DNA from: Massospora cicadina
Lineage: Eukaryota; Entomophthoromycota; Entomophthoromycetes; Entomophthorales; Entomophthoraceae
Direction of reading: 5' to 3'
Length of the DNA stretch: 64,000 bases
Assembly: GCA_022478985.1 (NCBI GenBank)
Contig: JAKSZP010009269.1
Span: forward strand, 62,001-126,000
Shown one piece after another: positions 12,796-24,007 of this stretch. The translations under genes and the position numbers were made by a program. Position 1 is the first letter of the stretch, and every line of letters starts with the position of its first letter. Below the pieces are notes generated by a model, which worked only from the letters and a program-made list of their open reading frames with translations, did no database searches and had not been told where the DNA came from.

Positions 12796-13033
12796 TTTAT
12801 CATTTAAGAATTTTTTCATTGACGAGCAGCAAAGCCCCTAAATTTTAACAACAGGTCATACCTTTACCCAGCATTGTTAAACGTTGTTTCTCTGTTCCAC
12901 CTTGGACCTCCCATAAGAAACTCCCCAGTATGGCAATCGCCCCCTTTTAACTTTGACCAACTGATTAAAGCTCTTTGAGGTGATTTTCTTACCCCAACCC
13001 AGAAGGGCCAGGTAATTTAGCTGTCATGTTTTC

Positions 13034-13240
13034 GCCTGGGGTGGCTCCCATAAATACGGGCCCCAAAATCTTGCACGCGCCTCTCAAAAAGGAAGAATCT
13101 TATCCGTCCATTCCTTCAATTTCTGCCAAATTTGAAGGTGAGCAGTGGTCTCACCCCAAGTTTAGCTTTAAATGTCTCAGTTGATTCTGCCATAATAATG
13201 TAACCTGTGGAAGCCCCTATAAATACAGCGCCCATGACCT
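13034..13240 (+). promoter_or_regulatory. Two TATA-like boxes in a diverged ~174-bp tandem duplication
   Basis: GGCTCCCATAAATACGGGCC at about 13042 and AAGCCCCTATAAATACAGCG at about 13211 are similar boxes about 174 bp apart. Flanking text also aligns weakly (GAGGTGA...ACCCCAA against GAAGGTGA...ACCCCAAG upstream). They precede the first G2 coding sequence, so this is probably the promoter part of a 5' LTR that duplicated locally. Seen by eye only. Confidence 0.4.
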
Positions 13241-13247
13241 TTTTTCC

Positions 13248-13877
13248 TTGAATGAAGCAGAGCTCCCCATCTATTTCATCACCGCTTTGGTGGAATTTGA
13301 GGGTCCAGAAGGGTCTAGCCCTAAAATTAACAAATACAAATCATCAAAAACAATATTCTTTGCATCACATCCTGCAGTGCAGGCTAAAGTATTGACAAGG
13401 GGCTTGGTAATGATGGCCCTTGATAATGATGCACAACAGGCCATTGGAGCAGGTATGAGATTAGTGACGCTAAAAAATGCATTTTATAACGCAAATTATA
13501 TGTAAAAAATAAGCCCTTTTTAGCTCTTATGTCACTGATGAAGACCCTATTCCGGTGTACCAAATTACACCTGAGCACCCGCACTTCACCCCTACTAAGA
13601 TCCGCAAAATACAGGAGGTGGAAAAAGAGCTACTTCAAATTATAAAAATGTTTATGCAACTACTGAAGATTCGGTGGGATATGTGGCCTCAGTAGTAAGA
13701 ATGGCTAATTATCCCTCTCCATTCTATGATACGAAAACTTACCCTGGAGTCATGCTTATGCATGATGAAGGGTTTCCTGGAGAGGTATTGGCTTTTTATG
13801 CTTTTAATAAAGACCATTATGATATTTATTTTGTTGACTGCTACCCTTTCAACCCCTTTAGGGAAAATCAGCACTAC
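13248..13877 (+). pseudogene. G2 open stretches ahead of protease, unrecognised
   Basis: Two open stretches, 13248-13505 and 13674-13877, are separated by a region with stops. The second is in the same frame as the protease D-T-G that starts ten bases after its stop, so it belongs to the G2 polyprotein. Neither shows the usual gag major-homology or zinc-knuckle text. Aromatic-rich wording such as FYAFNKDHYDIYFVD is unusual for gag. I do not recognise a function. The first stretch has no ATG start. Confidence 0.45.
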
Positions 13878-13880
13878 TAA

Positions 13881-14180
13881 TTTTGGGATACTGGAGCTCT
13901 GAGAATATTATTGACCAAGTCCTAGCCTACTACCTTGAGCTGAGTTACTTGCCAGGTGGTATGGTTTGTGGAGGAGCTTCCCAAGGTATTCCCACGCTGA
14001 AGGTCTGGTTTTAGTTGATTATCAAAAAGGTACATATCATTTGGATGACCGCTTTCAAGCAATCAAAAACCATTTATACCTCATTACTTTGGGAGTAGAG
14101 TGGTGCCAAAAGGTTGCCGTCAGAACCAACTTGAAAGGTAATACCTTGTCCTTAATTTTAAATAGTAGTAATAAATTAGT
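13881..14180 (+). pseudogene. G2 aspartic protease remnant
   Basis: The frame at 13881 reads F-W-D-T-G-A-L, with the catalytic D-T-G-A at 13887-13898, the flap-side residues of a retropepsin. About 60 codons on, YLITLGVEWCQKV (about 14077-14115) matches the (D/Y)xxxGxxWL segment that follows the protease in chromoviruses, then KGNTLSLIL. Stops occur between the two parts. This protease would cut the polyprotein into mature pieces; as preserved it cannot. Confidence 0.6.
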
Positions 14181-14343
14181 TGTCCCTTGTCTAAGGCTAA
14201 CTCTAAGGGCAAGTTGCCCCAAATGGTCCAAGGTCCAAGCACTCAGTATTGCTCAGTTGCTGAAGCTTTCTTTGGAGGTACCATTACCTTCCTGTTAAGG
14301 AGCACTGGAATCCTCCTTGATGCAGCTTCAGCCAATGTACTAC

Positions 14344-15060
14344 CAGCTCATTCAGAGTTTTATTGTGAGTTCAAACTCATTGTTGATCTGGTGTGTATAT
14401 CTTCTCCCATTTACCCTTTGACTATAGAAGAGGAAGCGGCCTTAGATTTGTGAGTTAAGGAGAAGTTATCTAAAGGAGAAATACTTCAGCGTAGCTCCCC
14501 AGTATGCTCCCCACTTAAATTTGTGGAAAAAACCAAAGGTGCCTTATGCCCATGCGTGGATATTGTAATTTTAAACACTGTCACTGTACCAGAATTGCTA
14601 CCCATCTTAGTAGACTCAAAAGATTGCTTCTCTATGTGGAGAAGGCGAAAGTCTTCTCCAAACTGGATTGCTTAAATGCGTTCAATCATATCAGGATCGA
14701 GAAGGGCCAGGAGGGTCTAGCTGCATTCCATACCAGAAAGAAATTTTTCAGTTTCAGGTTATGCCCTTTGGGCTTAAAAATGAACCTGGTATCTTTCAAC
14801 GCCATATAAATGCATCCTTGGGGGACCTGCTGGGTGTATGCGCAGTTGTCTATATGGATGATATTCTGGTGTTTTCCCCCAATCAAAATTCTCATTCAAT
14901 ACACCTGTGGCAAGTGGTGGATTGGATGAGAGCAGCTGATCTTATACTAAAATTTAATAAAAGTGCGATTTCTTCGAGTCCCAAGTCACCTTCCTGGGCA
15001 ACTTTATGTTTAACTAAGGCCACATCATAACTCCAGATAAGGAGAATGCGATTTGTGAGT
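14344..15060 (+). pseudogene. G2 reverse transcriptase, frameshifted
   Basis: After HSEFYCEFKLIVDL (about 14350) the RT begins with the chromovirus SPIYPLTIEEEAAL and KGEILQRSSPVCSP. Fingers and palm continue in two frames: KAKVFSKLDCLNAFNHIRIE (14650-14700), then VMPFGLKNEPGIFQRHINAS (14758-14815) in the next frame. The catalytic YMDD lies at 14851-14862 followed by ILVFSPNQNSHSIHL. The active-site residues survive, but at least one shift and several stops break the protein. Confidence 0.8.
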
Positions 15061-15259
15061 GGCCCACCCAACTTCAGTCAAGGAATTGAATATGTTTTTG
15101 GGGACGTGTACGTTCCTTAAGAAATTCATACCAATCCTTATGAGGTGGCAGCGCCATTGTATAAGGCAAGTGGGGAAAAAGTGCTCCAATGGTCCCCAGT
15201 TTTGCAGAATGCCCTACCAACGGTAAAGTGCACCCTGTAGTAAACATCTGTCCTTTATC

Positions 15260-15660
15260 ATGTATATCCTGAAAAGGAGGTAATGTTGCTAATTACGCCT
15301 CCAACTTCACCATAGTGGTAGCCCTATTACAAGTAGATGAAGATGGAATAGAGCATCCAGTGTGATATTTTTCTGGGAAGATGTCCTTACCAGAGTTAAG
15401 CTACGCCATTTATGACAAAGAGTTATTTTAGTGGTTAAGGCGCTGACCTATTGGCGTCATTATTTGCATGGCTCATCCCTACCATTCTGCATCCTTATAG
15501 ATCACTGTGCCTTGTTGTACTACTGCGCACCTCACGTCCTGGCCTCATTGCATACCTGCTGGAATGAGACACTGGCTCAATTTATGTTCCTTATGAGTTT
15601 CCAAAGGGCAAGGAGATTGTTTTGGAAGATGCTCTGAGTTGAAAACTTGCGTTAGCTCCA
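15260..15660 (+). pseudogene. G2 RNase H, broken
   Basis: The text NYASNFTIVVALLQVDEDG (about 15290-15345), then a YFSGKMSLPELSYAIYDKEL stretch (about 15365-15425) and YWRHYLHGSSLPFCILIDHC (about 15448-15510) give the RNase H order with its conserved YDKEL and (T/I)DH. The expected first catalytic Asp (DAS) is Asn here (NYAS). Stops split it at 15365 and 15431. It would remove the RNA strand after minus-strand synthesis. Confidence 0.7.
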
Positions 15661-15829
15661 GATCCAAAGGAGGTAGAGGTACACAACACCCACTTGATGA
15701 TTCCGCTGGTTAAGATCGTGTCCCAACATTCTCTCTCCCATGACCCACGGGTCAGCTCTTGCTCCTCTGGAAAATGTGAGGAATATGGTATGTTTAGAAA
15801 GGTGGATCTTTCACAGCCCTTGTCAGAAG

Positions 15830-16689
15830 AATATACTATGGTCCTCACCAAGAGCAAGTTAAAACAGGAAGATATCACTAGGGGTTACCACATTAAGGAC
15901 GAGATGGTGTGGTTTCATGGACGCCTATGGGTTCCCGCTGGACCACTTCGCCTGGAAATCATTTGGGGCCATCATGAAGGAATCACCATTGAAAATCCTG
16001 GGAAGGGTGAATAATCTAGAGCTAATTCGCTGCACTTATAATTAAAAGGGGTTAGCCATACAGGTTTCCAGGTATTGTAAGAAGTGCTTGGTCTGCAACC
16101 AAATGAAGCCAAATTGCCAGCCACTCGTGTGGTTGCTGGTACAGCTCAAAAGGATAAAGGGCCTTGGACTTCTGTAACAGTGGATTTTATTGTGGAGTTA
16201 CCTGCATCTGATGGTTATGATGCCATCATGGTAGTGGTGGATCGTTTTACAAAGTTCGTCCACTTAATTCCCTGTAGAACCATGGTAGCTGTGGCTGAGA
16301 TGGCTAGGCTCTTCATACTTCATGTGTTTTCTCTTCATGGAGTGCCCCATGAGATAATTAACGATTGTGGTCCCCACTTTACCCCTGTATTCTGGGAAGA
16401 GTTGTGTAAGACTCTTTTGATTTGCCACTGCCATTCAACTGCCTATCACCCTCAATCAAATGGGCAGATGAAACGAGTGAACCAGTGCCAGGAACATTAT
16501 TGCAGTGTTACACTACTAAAGACCATTCAGATTGGGTTTCCCATCTTCCCATGGCCCAATTTAGCTACAAAAACGCATAACATGCATCCATCAGTTGTTT
16601 TCCATTTTCCACCAACTTTAGGTTTTAACCCGCCTTCAACATGGAGCCCAGCTTTGGATCCAAAGTGGAAGCAGTGGTGTACTTTTTAA
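15830..16689 (+). pseudogene. G2 integrase zinc region and DDE core, broken
   Basis: The spacer and zinc region are at 15870-16110 with HIKDEMVWFHGRLWVPAGPL and a C-x2-C (KKCLVCNQMK) at about 16078. The core at 16150-16480 reads GPWTSVTVDFIVELP, DAIMVVVDRFTKFVHLIPC, then IINDCGPHFTPVFWEELCK and AYHPQSNGQMKRVNQ. Catalytic Asp residues are present in VDF and NDCG. The third residue, normally Glu in QTERVNQ, is Lys. The core is nevertheless open for 201 codons, among the best kept coding stretches here. Confidence 0.8.
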
Positions 16690-16714
16690 ACTTTATCAAG
16701 AAAGTACACCAGGG

Positions 16715-17132
16715 GTGAATACGAATTTTGATGCAGCTATGCAAGCTTATAAGGAGAGTGCTAATGGAAAGAGATGGGTAGGTCCTACGTACAAGGAAGG
16801 GGATCTCTTGATTCTTGATTCTAGAAACAAACCTATTAAGCAGCCAGAAAAAACTGGGTCTGAAGATGATAGGGCTTTACCGCGTTGTCAGAAAGGAGGG
16901 CCACGCCTTGTACCAGTTAGAAACTCCCCCCACATTCCAGATCTTTGTCATTATTTATGAAAGTAAGCTGACGTTGTTTGAGGCTCCCCCAGAGACTCTG
17001 GAGGCCTATCTCGTTAATAAGGCGCCATAGTGGGAAGTTAAGGAGATTGTAGCATCCAACCATGTAAGAAGACGACTTAAGTACCTTGTATCCTAGAAGG
17101 GATTTGATGAAGCTTATTATTTTTGTGTACCA
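16715..17132 (+). pseudogene. G2 integrase tail with chromodomain
   Basis: After the core, YKESANGKRWVGPTYKEGDL (about 16749-16808) and LGLKMIGLYRVVRKEGHALYQLE are the GPF/GPY module in two frames. The chromodomain is at 17031-17132: WEVKEIVASNHVRRRLKYLV, a stop where a Trp codon is expected, then KGFDEAYYF. Chromodomains bind modified histone tails and steer insertion toward heterochromatin. TGG to TAG is the simplest origin of that stop. This domain places G2 among the chromoviruses. Confidence 0.65.
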
Positions 17133-17311
17133 ACGTGAGACTGCGCCCATGCCCAAGTTTTAAATTGAATTTTACCAGGAGCGTTTCCCTGAGGCTGCAG
17201 TACAAAAGTCAAAAAAACATATTGCCGCCATGAAGCTGGCCCCTGCCACAAGAACTTTTTCTTGGCAAAAGACCCTGGAGGGGGTTGATCCCCAAAAGAA
17301 TGTGAGGGTAA

Positions 17312-17600
17312 TGTCATGGCTACATGATATAAATAAGGGCACAGACTGTGACGACAAGGCTGGACGTCAGGAGGCCAAAAAGTCAAAATGCAAGGCTTCC
17401 TGACTTAAAACATACTTTAGACCAATGCTGGGTACTGACGAGATATGCCCAGGTTTGTCCTGGGGATGTGCGTGTTGCTTGGACCTGCATTACAGTTATA
17501 GCGTTGAAATCCAACAGGTACATTATGAACAAAGACAGGTCAATTTGGTTGCTTGGGGAACGGGGATCTAAACCCATTCTATTATAATATTATAAATACG
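17312..17600 (+). promoter_or_regulatory. TATA-bearing sequence after G2, possible LTR part
   Basis: TGTCATGGCTACATGATATA at 17312 followed by AATAAGGGC, and a second ATTATAAATACGGG near 17588, resemble the TATA boxes upstream of G2. A purine-rich GGAGGGGGTTGA at about 17277 could be its polypurine tract. The 3' limit is unclear. Confidence 0.3.
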
Positions 17601-18150
17601 GGTAGGATCCATTTTCAATTTGTTCACTTGAGTTCAGACTATCTAGAGTTACCATACAATGCATGATGGTAGTGTGCGCCTATTGTTTATTTTATGCTTA
17701 GCATTGCTCCCTCAGATTAATGGCTCTCCCCCATAGTTTAAAGATGATCCATGAGACCAACCTTCCTTGTTGGTCGAGTTCCTAATAAAATTCTCATGTT
17801 GGTTTTACATTTTTTATTGTACATTCCTTGTGAGAACCTGTGCGCAGACCTCCTAAGGTGGTCTCCAACAATATTGCCACTTCATTTTAACAAAATTTAA
17901 CTACAGTATCTGATGCACCTCTGGGCCGCCCTGGTTCCCTTCAGATTGAGGTACCCAAAAACCCTGGCACCAATCTCCAATTGGTTTTGGACTCCCCTTT
18001 AGAGTCCAACCAAGTTTTGTTGTTTTTTATTATTTACTATTATACACTGCGTTGTACACTTTTGCCCTGGTTCCCTTTTGCTCAAGCACCCTCCGCGGTG
18101 TCTTGTTTCCAATCTTGCTATTGACTAGTTCCCTGGCGGTTTGGCTGTGC
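17600..18150. other. Junction region between G2 and G3
   Basis: AT-rich sequence without a recognisable gene. An open stretch at 17903-18019 on the + strand reads TVSDAPLGRPGSLQIEVPKN and then NPGTNLQLVLDSP, which looks protein-coding in style and could be the first residues of another chromovirus gag. It runs on in frame to a stop at about 18130 through low-complexity text. I could not assign it. Confidence 0.3.
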
Positions 18151-18159
18151 ATCCCACGC

Positions 18160-19420
18160 CACCTAGCTGGAAAAAAAGAGTTACAGTTACTCTCCTGAAA
18201 GAATCCTGCTGGAAAGATTTTTGAGTCATTACAATATCTCATTAAGCAGAAAAAAGCTTTCAAAGAAGATATTGCAAAACTGCAACTGCTAGTCAACAAT
18301 ATGAAGCCTCAGAACCAAGCTGAAGTTAAGGGAGTATAGGCCAAAATATTAAGACTCAAATCTCAATTTTGGGTCCTGTATCCATTAAGTAAGGAGATGT
18401 TTTGACAGGGAGAGTCGATGCTATTAAGATATTATATTAAAGCGGGGTTTGGATATGATCAACATGAAAAATCAATTTATGCTTCTAGTAGATTCTTCGA
18501 GCAAAAATGTCAACAAATTTTGTCGCTTATTAAACATGGAGTTAAACTGTGTTTGAAGAATTAGAATTTGAAGGCATGGAAGTGGAACTAGAAGAAATGA
18601 GAGAAGCCCATGGTTGATCAGCCTTCCAAGTTATAAGGAATCCTAGAGCATTGTAAGGAGGCCTCAGATGGTAAAGCTGACATGTTCAAAGATGGTTCCT
18701 TATCCAGTGATAAAAGCACTGTTGAACCCAGTCATGACAGCCTAAGAAATGTGTATGGGAATCTAGACACATATCCTGTATGGCGTCCCACATAAACAGT
18801 TAGAGGTCTAGTAATAAAGTAACTACTGGTAATGATACCCACAAAAAGGTAGAATTTGGCCAACTTTAAGGCTACTGGAGTTTCAGTGGAAGAATGTTCA
18901 TAAGTTAATTAAGCTTTTTGAGATAACCATGGTATGGTGTGGGGATTGCCAAAAGGCTGTTATTATGATCAACTGTCTTGATATGGAGATTCAAAATCTC
19001 GTATTACCCAGATTAACCATAAATATATGGACTTACACAGAGTCAAAGGATGCCATTATGGGTGACTTTGGAAGCCCTGAGCATGTCACCAACCGGAAAC
19101 AGATATTTATGGTCATCTAGTTCAGAAAGGATGACTCCATTAATACTTTCGCTGACTGGTCCTACAAAGAAACCCAGTTACTCACTGATGCAGGAGTGTT
19201 GACCAAAGTTGATGCATATATTGCAATAAAATCAGCACTTTGGCCAATATATATCTGTATTAGGATATGATCTCCGCCGTGAATTTGGATACAAAAATTT
19301 CCCAGATGGTAGAATTTACACCTTTGTGGAACATTATATGCCTCTAACAAAATCTACCATGATCCCAACACTGACAATACTAAATCATGTGGGAAATCCC
19401 CCAATTAGACCATGCATTAT
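18160..19420 (+). pseudogene. G3 gag, heavily broken
   Basis: The N-terminal part (18220-18310) is coiled-coil-like text in a stop-ridden frame. The capsid region near 18926-19330 contains MVWCGDCQKAVIMINCLD, close to the G1 text YGYGDCQKALMVMNCLY, then an FRKDDSINTFADWSYKETQ run at about 19121-19180 that matches G1 FYKDESLASFSNWLYQESQ. Stops interrupt it every few dozen codons. Its value is in showing that G1 and G3 are close relatives. Confidence 0.6.
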
Positions 19421-20212
19421 ACAACTCCAGAGTTAGGAATAGTATGTTAATTAAACCCAAAATGTGCAATGTAAGAGAACAGGTCAGTTGATTTCATCTG
19501 TGGCAATAACGGCCATATTCTGCAGTATTTGAACTAAAAGAAAAGGATCAGTGTAGTGTTACATACTGAAAATTAAGTGTCTTACGCGGGAAAGGATTGG
19601 GCGGAATAGACATGGACATTCTATCTCTGCCTATTCTCAAGTTCACCTGATTTTATAAAGCCATTGTAAAGAGCAACTGATATGAAAGTGAGGCTCTCAT
19701 GGTACACTTTTAAAAGCAAAGGCCGCTGAGCCTGAGATGATTGAGAAAGTAATGTGGCCATACCTGAATCAGGCTTTGAGAAGCCAGCAAACATGGAGTC
19801 AGATAGTGGTGCAATGGACGATTTCAGCATATGAATTCTGATGACAACCTTTAAGGTGAGATTCCCTCATATAGCTGAAAAGGCTTTTTCTATCACTTTC
19901 TTGGCTGATGAGACAGCTAATATTCAATTAAACAATATTATCCTTGTTCTAATTGTACTAATGTTGACATTTGGGTAAATTGAACAAAGGTCAAGAAATA
20001 AAAGACCATGGAGCTTCAATTATTATTGTGTCTATAAAGAAAGTGAAAAATTAAGAGTTTCACCTGATGTGAGACATGTAAAGTTTATGGAATGGCGGGC
20101 CTGCAAACTACTATTTTAAGGGAAGCATAAGTGCCCTTCCTCTATGAATTGGTCCACTCCTTGTCACAACCTCAGCAATAGTTATACTAAATCAGAAGTA
20201 TGAGGTATTGAA

Positions 20213-20790
20213 TTGGTACTGACTTCATATAACAGTATGGGGTTTGGTGTAAATTTCAAGAGATTACTCTTAAATTCTAGGGAAACTTTTTGCTATTTAA
20301 CAACTGGAAAGGGGATTCGCCATCAAGTAAAAAACAATTATATTAGTCTGATATATGCAGATGGGATTATTCCTGTAAAGGTATCATCAGATTGGTCACC
20401 TTTCCTGGAAACTGCCTAATTAAAAAGAGAATTTCGGTGCATTCCCTTAATGGAGCAAAGGCCAATGGCTGTGAAATTCTAAGAGCAGTGTATCACAGGA
20501 ACTTGACTTACTTTGGAAATTCCTGAACATTTGTATGCTGAAGTACACCATCATAGCAGAAAGAAAGAACTGAACCTCATGTTGCACCTGGGATTTTAAT
20601 TTCCAGTAATTGCGAATTTTAGGTAAGAGCTGGCAGCCAATTGGATAGGTAAATAAATTAAAATAGAAATAAATAATGGCCTACGATCACTAAATTCCTA
20701 CTACTTAACTTTTATCCTTCCATGATTTTGGTCATCTAAATGAAGTAGAATTACCAAATAATTCAAAACAAGGCAATCTTTGCCATATTT
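20213..20790 (+). pseudogene. G3 protease-RT linker remnant
   Basis: DGIIPVKVSSDWSPFLE (about 20360-20410) has the counterpart SDGVIPARY in G5, and TLEIPEHLYAEV (about 20512-20545) matches TLEIPELLYGEV of G1. A remnant of FHDFGxLxEVxLP text is at about 20720-20750. No D-x-G protease site could be read upstream. Confidence 0.5.
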
Positions 20791-21049
20791 GATTGAGATA
20801 AGCTGACATGAATCCCAGAGGAACAAAAGTACCACATTCTAAAATCATTTGAATGGTATTCTGGGGGTGTTTACACAAGTCAATTATGACCTCAGTTGCA
20901 CCAAAGGTATAGCTCATAAGTTCAAGGTAGGAATTAAAATATCAATTTGTATGCAGCCAACTAGGCAGTCGTAAGAAAGAGAGGCCATGGTTGCTGGTAA
21001 AGTTCCCAAACTAGTAACAATATGTTGTTGGTCCCATCTTCAAGTTCTT

Positions 21050-22190
21050 AGACAAGCCCAATTTTAATTGTAAAAAGAAAGATGGATCCAACCAAGTTTT
21101 CATAGATTACAGTTGGCTGAATAACTTAACGAAAAACTACCTAAACCTGCTACCATAGATGGATGATGATCTTAAAGCCTAGGAGGGCTCAATTTTTTTC
21201 AGAAGTGGATCTTATATCTAGGTACTGTCAAATTGACCTACTAAAAAGGATCAAGAAAAATGTGCAATCTTTAATAGCTGTAGACTATATCAACTGACGA
21301 GGAAGTCTCAAGGTCTTTGCAATGTGCCAGCAACAGTTTAATTAGTGATGAATACTGTGTTAGGCGACTTGAAGTTGTCATTTGTTCTTGTCTACCTTGA
21401 TAATACTAATGTTTACAGTCACACTTTTACAGATAACCTTATTCAATTGGAATAGTTGAAAAAATATAGGCTTCAAATTTTAATAAAACCTCAAAATAAC
21501 AACTTCATTATATAAGATAATGAATACTTGGCCTCTATTGTAAACGCAGGTGGACTATTCTATCAAAAACCTAAAGTTGAGGCGATTCAGTCTATGCCTC
21601 TGCCAAAGGAGAGTTTGAGATGTTCAAGTACTCTTAGGGTTGGTTGTCTATTATTGCCAATTAATAGAAACTTTGCTTTCATTGCCAAGCCACTTTTTAA
21701 CTGTTAAAGGATCCTTAAAAAGGCTTTGCATGGAATTAGGAATCTTACGACTCCTTTGATGCTCTTACAATATATTTGAGCTATGAAATCAATATTGCAA
21801 TATCAAATTTTGATTGGATGTTAATTATTCAAACCAATGCATCATTAATGGCAGCTGGTGCCATGTTAAGTCAGGTGGACGAAATCAGTGATAAACTTCC
21901 TGTAGCATAAGAAAGCCATACTTTGAGTAAGCAAGAGTGTAACAATTCTGTGACCAAGTGGGAATGCCTTGCAGTATTATATGCCTTTAAGCAGTTCATA
22001 GCATAAATTCATGGATTCCATTTACTGTGGTGCCAGACTATTCCTCTCTCATATAGCTTCATAAGTTAAAGGAGCTTAAAGGGAGGTTGGCCTAATGGGC
22101 TCTAAAGTTACAAGTGTATGATTATGAGATTGTACACTGAGTGGGGACCATGCATCGAAATGCCAATGAATTGTTGCGGTTACCCACCGT
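21050..22190 (+). pseudogene. G3 reverse transcriptase and RNase H, broken
   Basis: RT runs from PILIVKRKMDPT (about 21058) past EVDLISRYCQIDLLK to LGDLKLSFVLVYLDNTNVY, with the catalytic box at 21393-21404 reading YLDN rather than YLDD, as in G1. RNase H follows at about 21800-22150: text for a DWMLIIQTNASLMAAGAMLS stretch, SKWECLAVLYAFKQF and DYSSLI. The first RNase H Asp reads Asn (TNAS). Stops and shifts are frequent. Confidence 0.7.
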
Positions 22191-22369
22191 TCCAGTGCTG
22201 CAGAGTGAAGTGGATTTGTTGTATGAGAAAATGCTTAATGTGAATATGGGGAATAGCCAATTGAGATTCAGCAAGCACTAAACAAAGCAATTTAAAACAA
22301 AAAAGATCATCAAGGATATTTTGCTTAAGGTCGTTGGGGAAAAATCCCTATTGTTTCCATGGCCTTCTG

Positions 22370-22876
22370 ATAGCACTACAATTATTAATGTTGCTCATAA
22401 ATTTAACGGACCTTGAGATCACCAGAAAACTCTCAAACAGGTTCATCAGGAATACTATTTGGAATACCTTAATTTTTGACGTCACATAAAATATTTGCTG
22501 CTTTACAATGTGTCAGTTATGCAAGCCCTTTAAGAAAGCCACTAACTTCAATCTATTGGAGCTTGGGTTTGCGCAGAATACTGTATCCATTGATGTAGTA
22601 GGGCCGTTGAGCATAAGTACTGAGAAAAGCCAATATCTCATTTTAGCAATCAATTACCTGAAGCATTGGGTAATACATCATGCTATAGCTAAAGTAAAAT
22701 TTCAGCAGTACTGATAAGTTCTTAATGGAACAGTTGATTATTATAATGGCTGCTCTCAGGTTATTCTGACTGATAGTGGAGCAACTTAAACATGCATATC
22801 ATTTTAGAAGTTGAATGATAAAATGGGAATATGAGGAGTAATTATAAAGCCCTAGCATCAAGAGACCATTGGGATG
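22370..22876 (+). pseudogene. G3 integrase, left piece up to the G4 insertion
   Basis: The zinc region with C-x2-C (MCQLCKPFKKA, 22508) is followed by the DDE core: VSIDVVGPLSISTEKSQYLI (about 22585-22645) and VILTDSGAT (about 22764). The sequence breaks off in IGMV at 22876, exactly where the G4 5' LTR begins with TGTCAG. The next expected residues, (E)RVNGTLAATLKK-like, appear at 30784 beyond G4. Confidence 0.75.
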
Positions 22877-23984
22877 GTTGTCAGATTCTGGTGGTTGACT
22901 TGAAAATAAACCTTTGACAACCATCAGATCATTCTGATTACTCTTTCAAAGCTCGAGCTAATACCTATATTTTCACTTCAAAGCCTATTGCAATTATATA
23001 ATTCAGACTGAATATCTCAATTTCAATTCAATCAAGTATTTTATCAATTTTCTCAGGCCAAGACGCTTGCATATTATGACTGAATTCATATGCATCAAAT
23101 CTCGGTAATTGGTACCATTTATTGGGAACACAATCAACAAAATTATATAAAATCATTCAGGACCAACCTGAAGTTAACGTCTAAAAATCCCATGGACCAT
23201 CAGATGAAAGAAAAGTGCAATCAATTTTTGCCTTAGGCGAAATTCATATGTCAATCTGAATAATTGGCACAATAGCACTTGCACATGGACCGTCCAAAAG
23301 GGAGTACCTAGTGCTATCAAGAGAGAGGCCTGATGACATCCTGATTAGGGTACATCATCTACTTAAATCAAAGCAAGAATTTCACAGAAGGTGTATTTTG
23401 TCAGCAGTATGACAAAACTCAAATCAAAAAGATCCCAGACCAATTTTGCATGCTTCTATCGCAAGTTTTGGACCTAAAATCATCCCAATTTTGAAAGTGT
23501 TTTTGCAATCAATAAAACTAAGAGAAGGTTTCAGCCATATCAGTTTGAGGACTGAACAGAGGTGTTAAAATATCTGATGGAATTTTGTACTCAAATGTGG
23601 CCAGGATTGCCCTAGAGGTATAAATACCAGTTCCTGGCCTAATAACTGATCATAAAATAGGTACCTTCTAATAAAAGTTATTTTATTTCATCTCTTTCCG
23701 GTTCTCTCATCTGAATCTTTTCTTTGAAGAAGTGTCAACAAACTGGAGGGACTGAATCCCCAGTTTGTATTAAAACCTGCCTCAGAAGAAGTTCCCAAAT
23801 ACATTGGGAAAATTATGACCAAAATTGACCAGAAGCGTCAGGGCTATATTAATAGGCCTAGTGAGTTTCCAAACAAAGATATACCATAATCCACTGGCCG
23901 TATTGAGGATCATCTGGCGGAACTTAGACCCAAATAAGTGCGCAGGATACTAATTTTTAAGCGAGCAATCCTCAGATTTTCACA
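22877..23984 (+). repeat. G4 5' LTR
   Basis: Starts TGTCAGATTCTGG, ends TTTTCACA. Aligns along its length with 29669-30778. The promoter part carries GAGGTATAAATACCAG near 23615-23630, a TATA box two thirds into the LTR, and AATAAAAG-type text after it. Same family as the LTRs of G7. Confidence 0.9.
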
Positions 23985-23986
23985 AC

Positions 23987-24007
23987 TGGTGAATTACTCC
24001 AAAATGG
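23987..24007 (+). promoter_or_regulatory. G4 primer-binding-site position
   Basis: Two bases after the LTR, TGGTGAATTACTCCAAAATG begins with TGG as required to pair with a tRNA CCA end. It is a diverged form of the G7 site TGGTGCTCACTCAAAATTGG. The gag ATG at 24004 overlaps its end. Confidence 0.5.

Larger units (their letters stand above)
12850..17930 (+). mobile_element. Degenerate chromodomain Ty3/Gypsy element G2 (chromovirus)
   Basis: Protease, RT with YMDD, RNase H, integrase and a chromodomain follow in order on the + strand. The wording (VMPFGLKNEPGIFQRHIN, YMDDILVF, YDAIMVVVDRFTKFVHLIPC) is that of fungal and plant chromoviruses and differs from the G1/G3-G7 clade. LTR limits are not resolved. 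TATA-bearing sequence at about 13030-13220 upstream and 17312-17600 downstream, both with TGTCATG at their start, are candidate LTR parts. The boundaries given are approximate. Confidence 0.7.
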
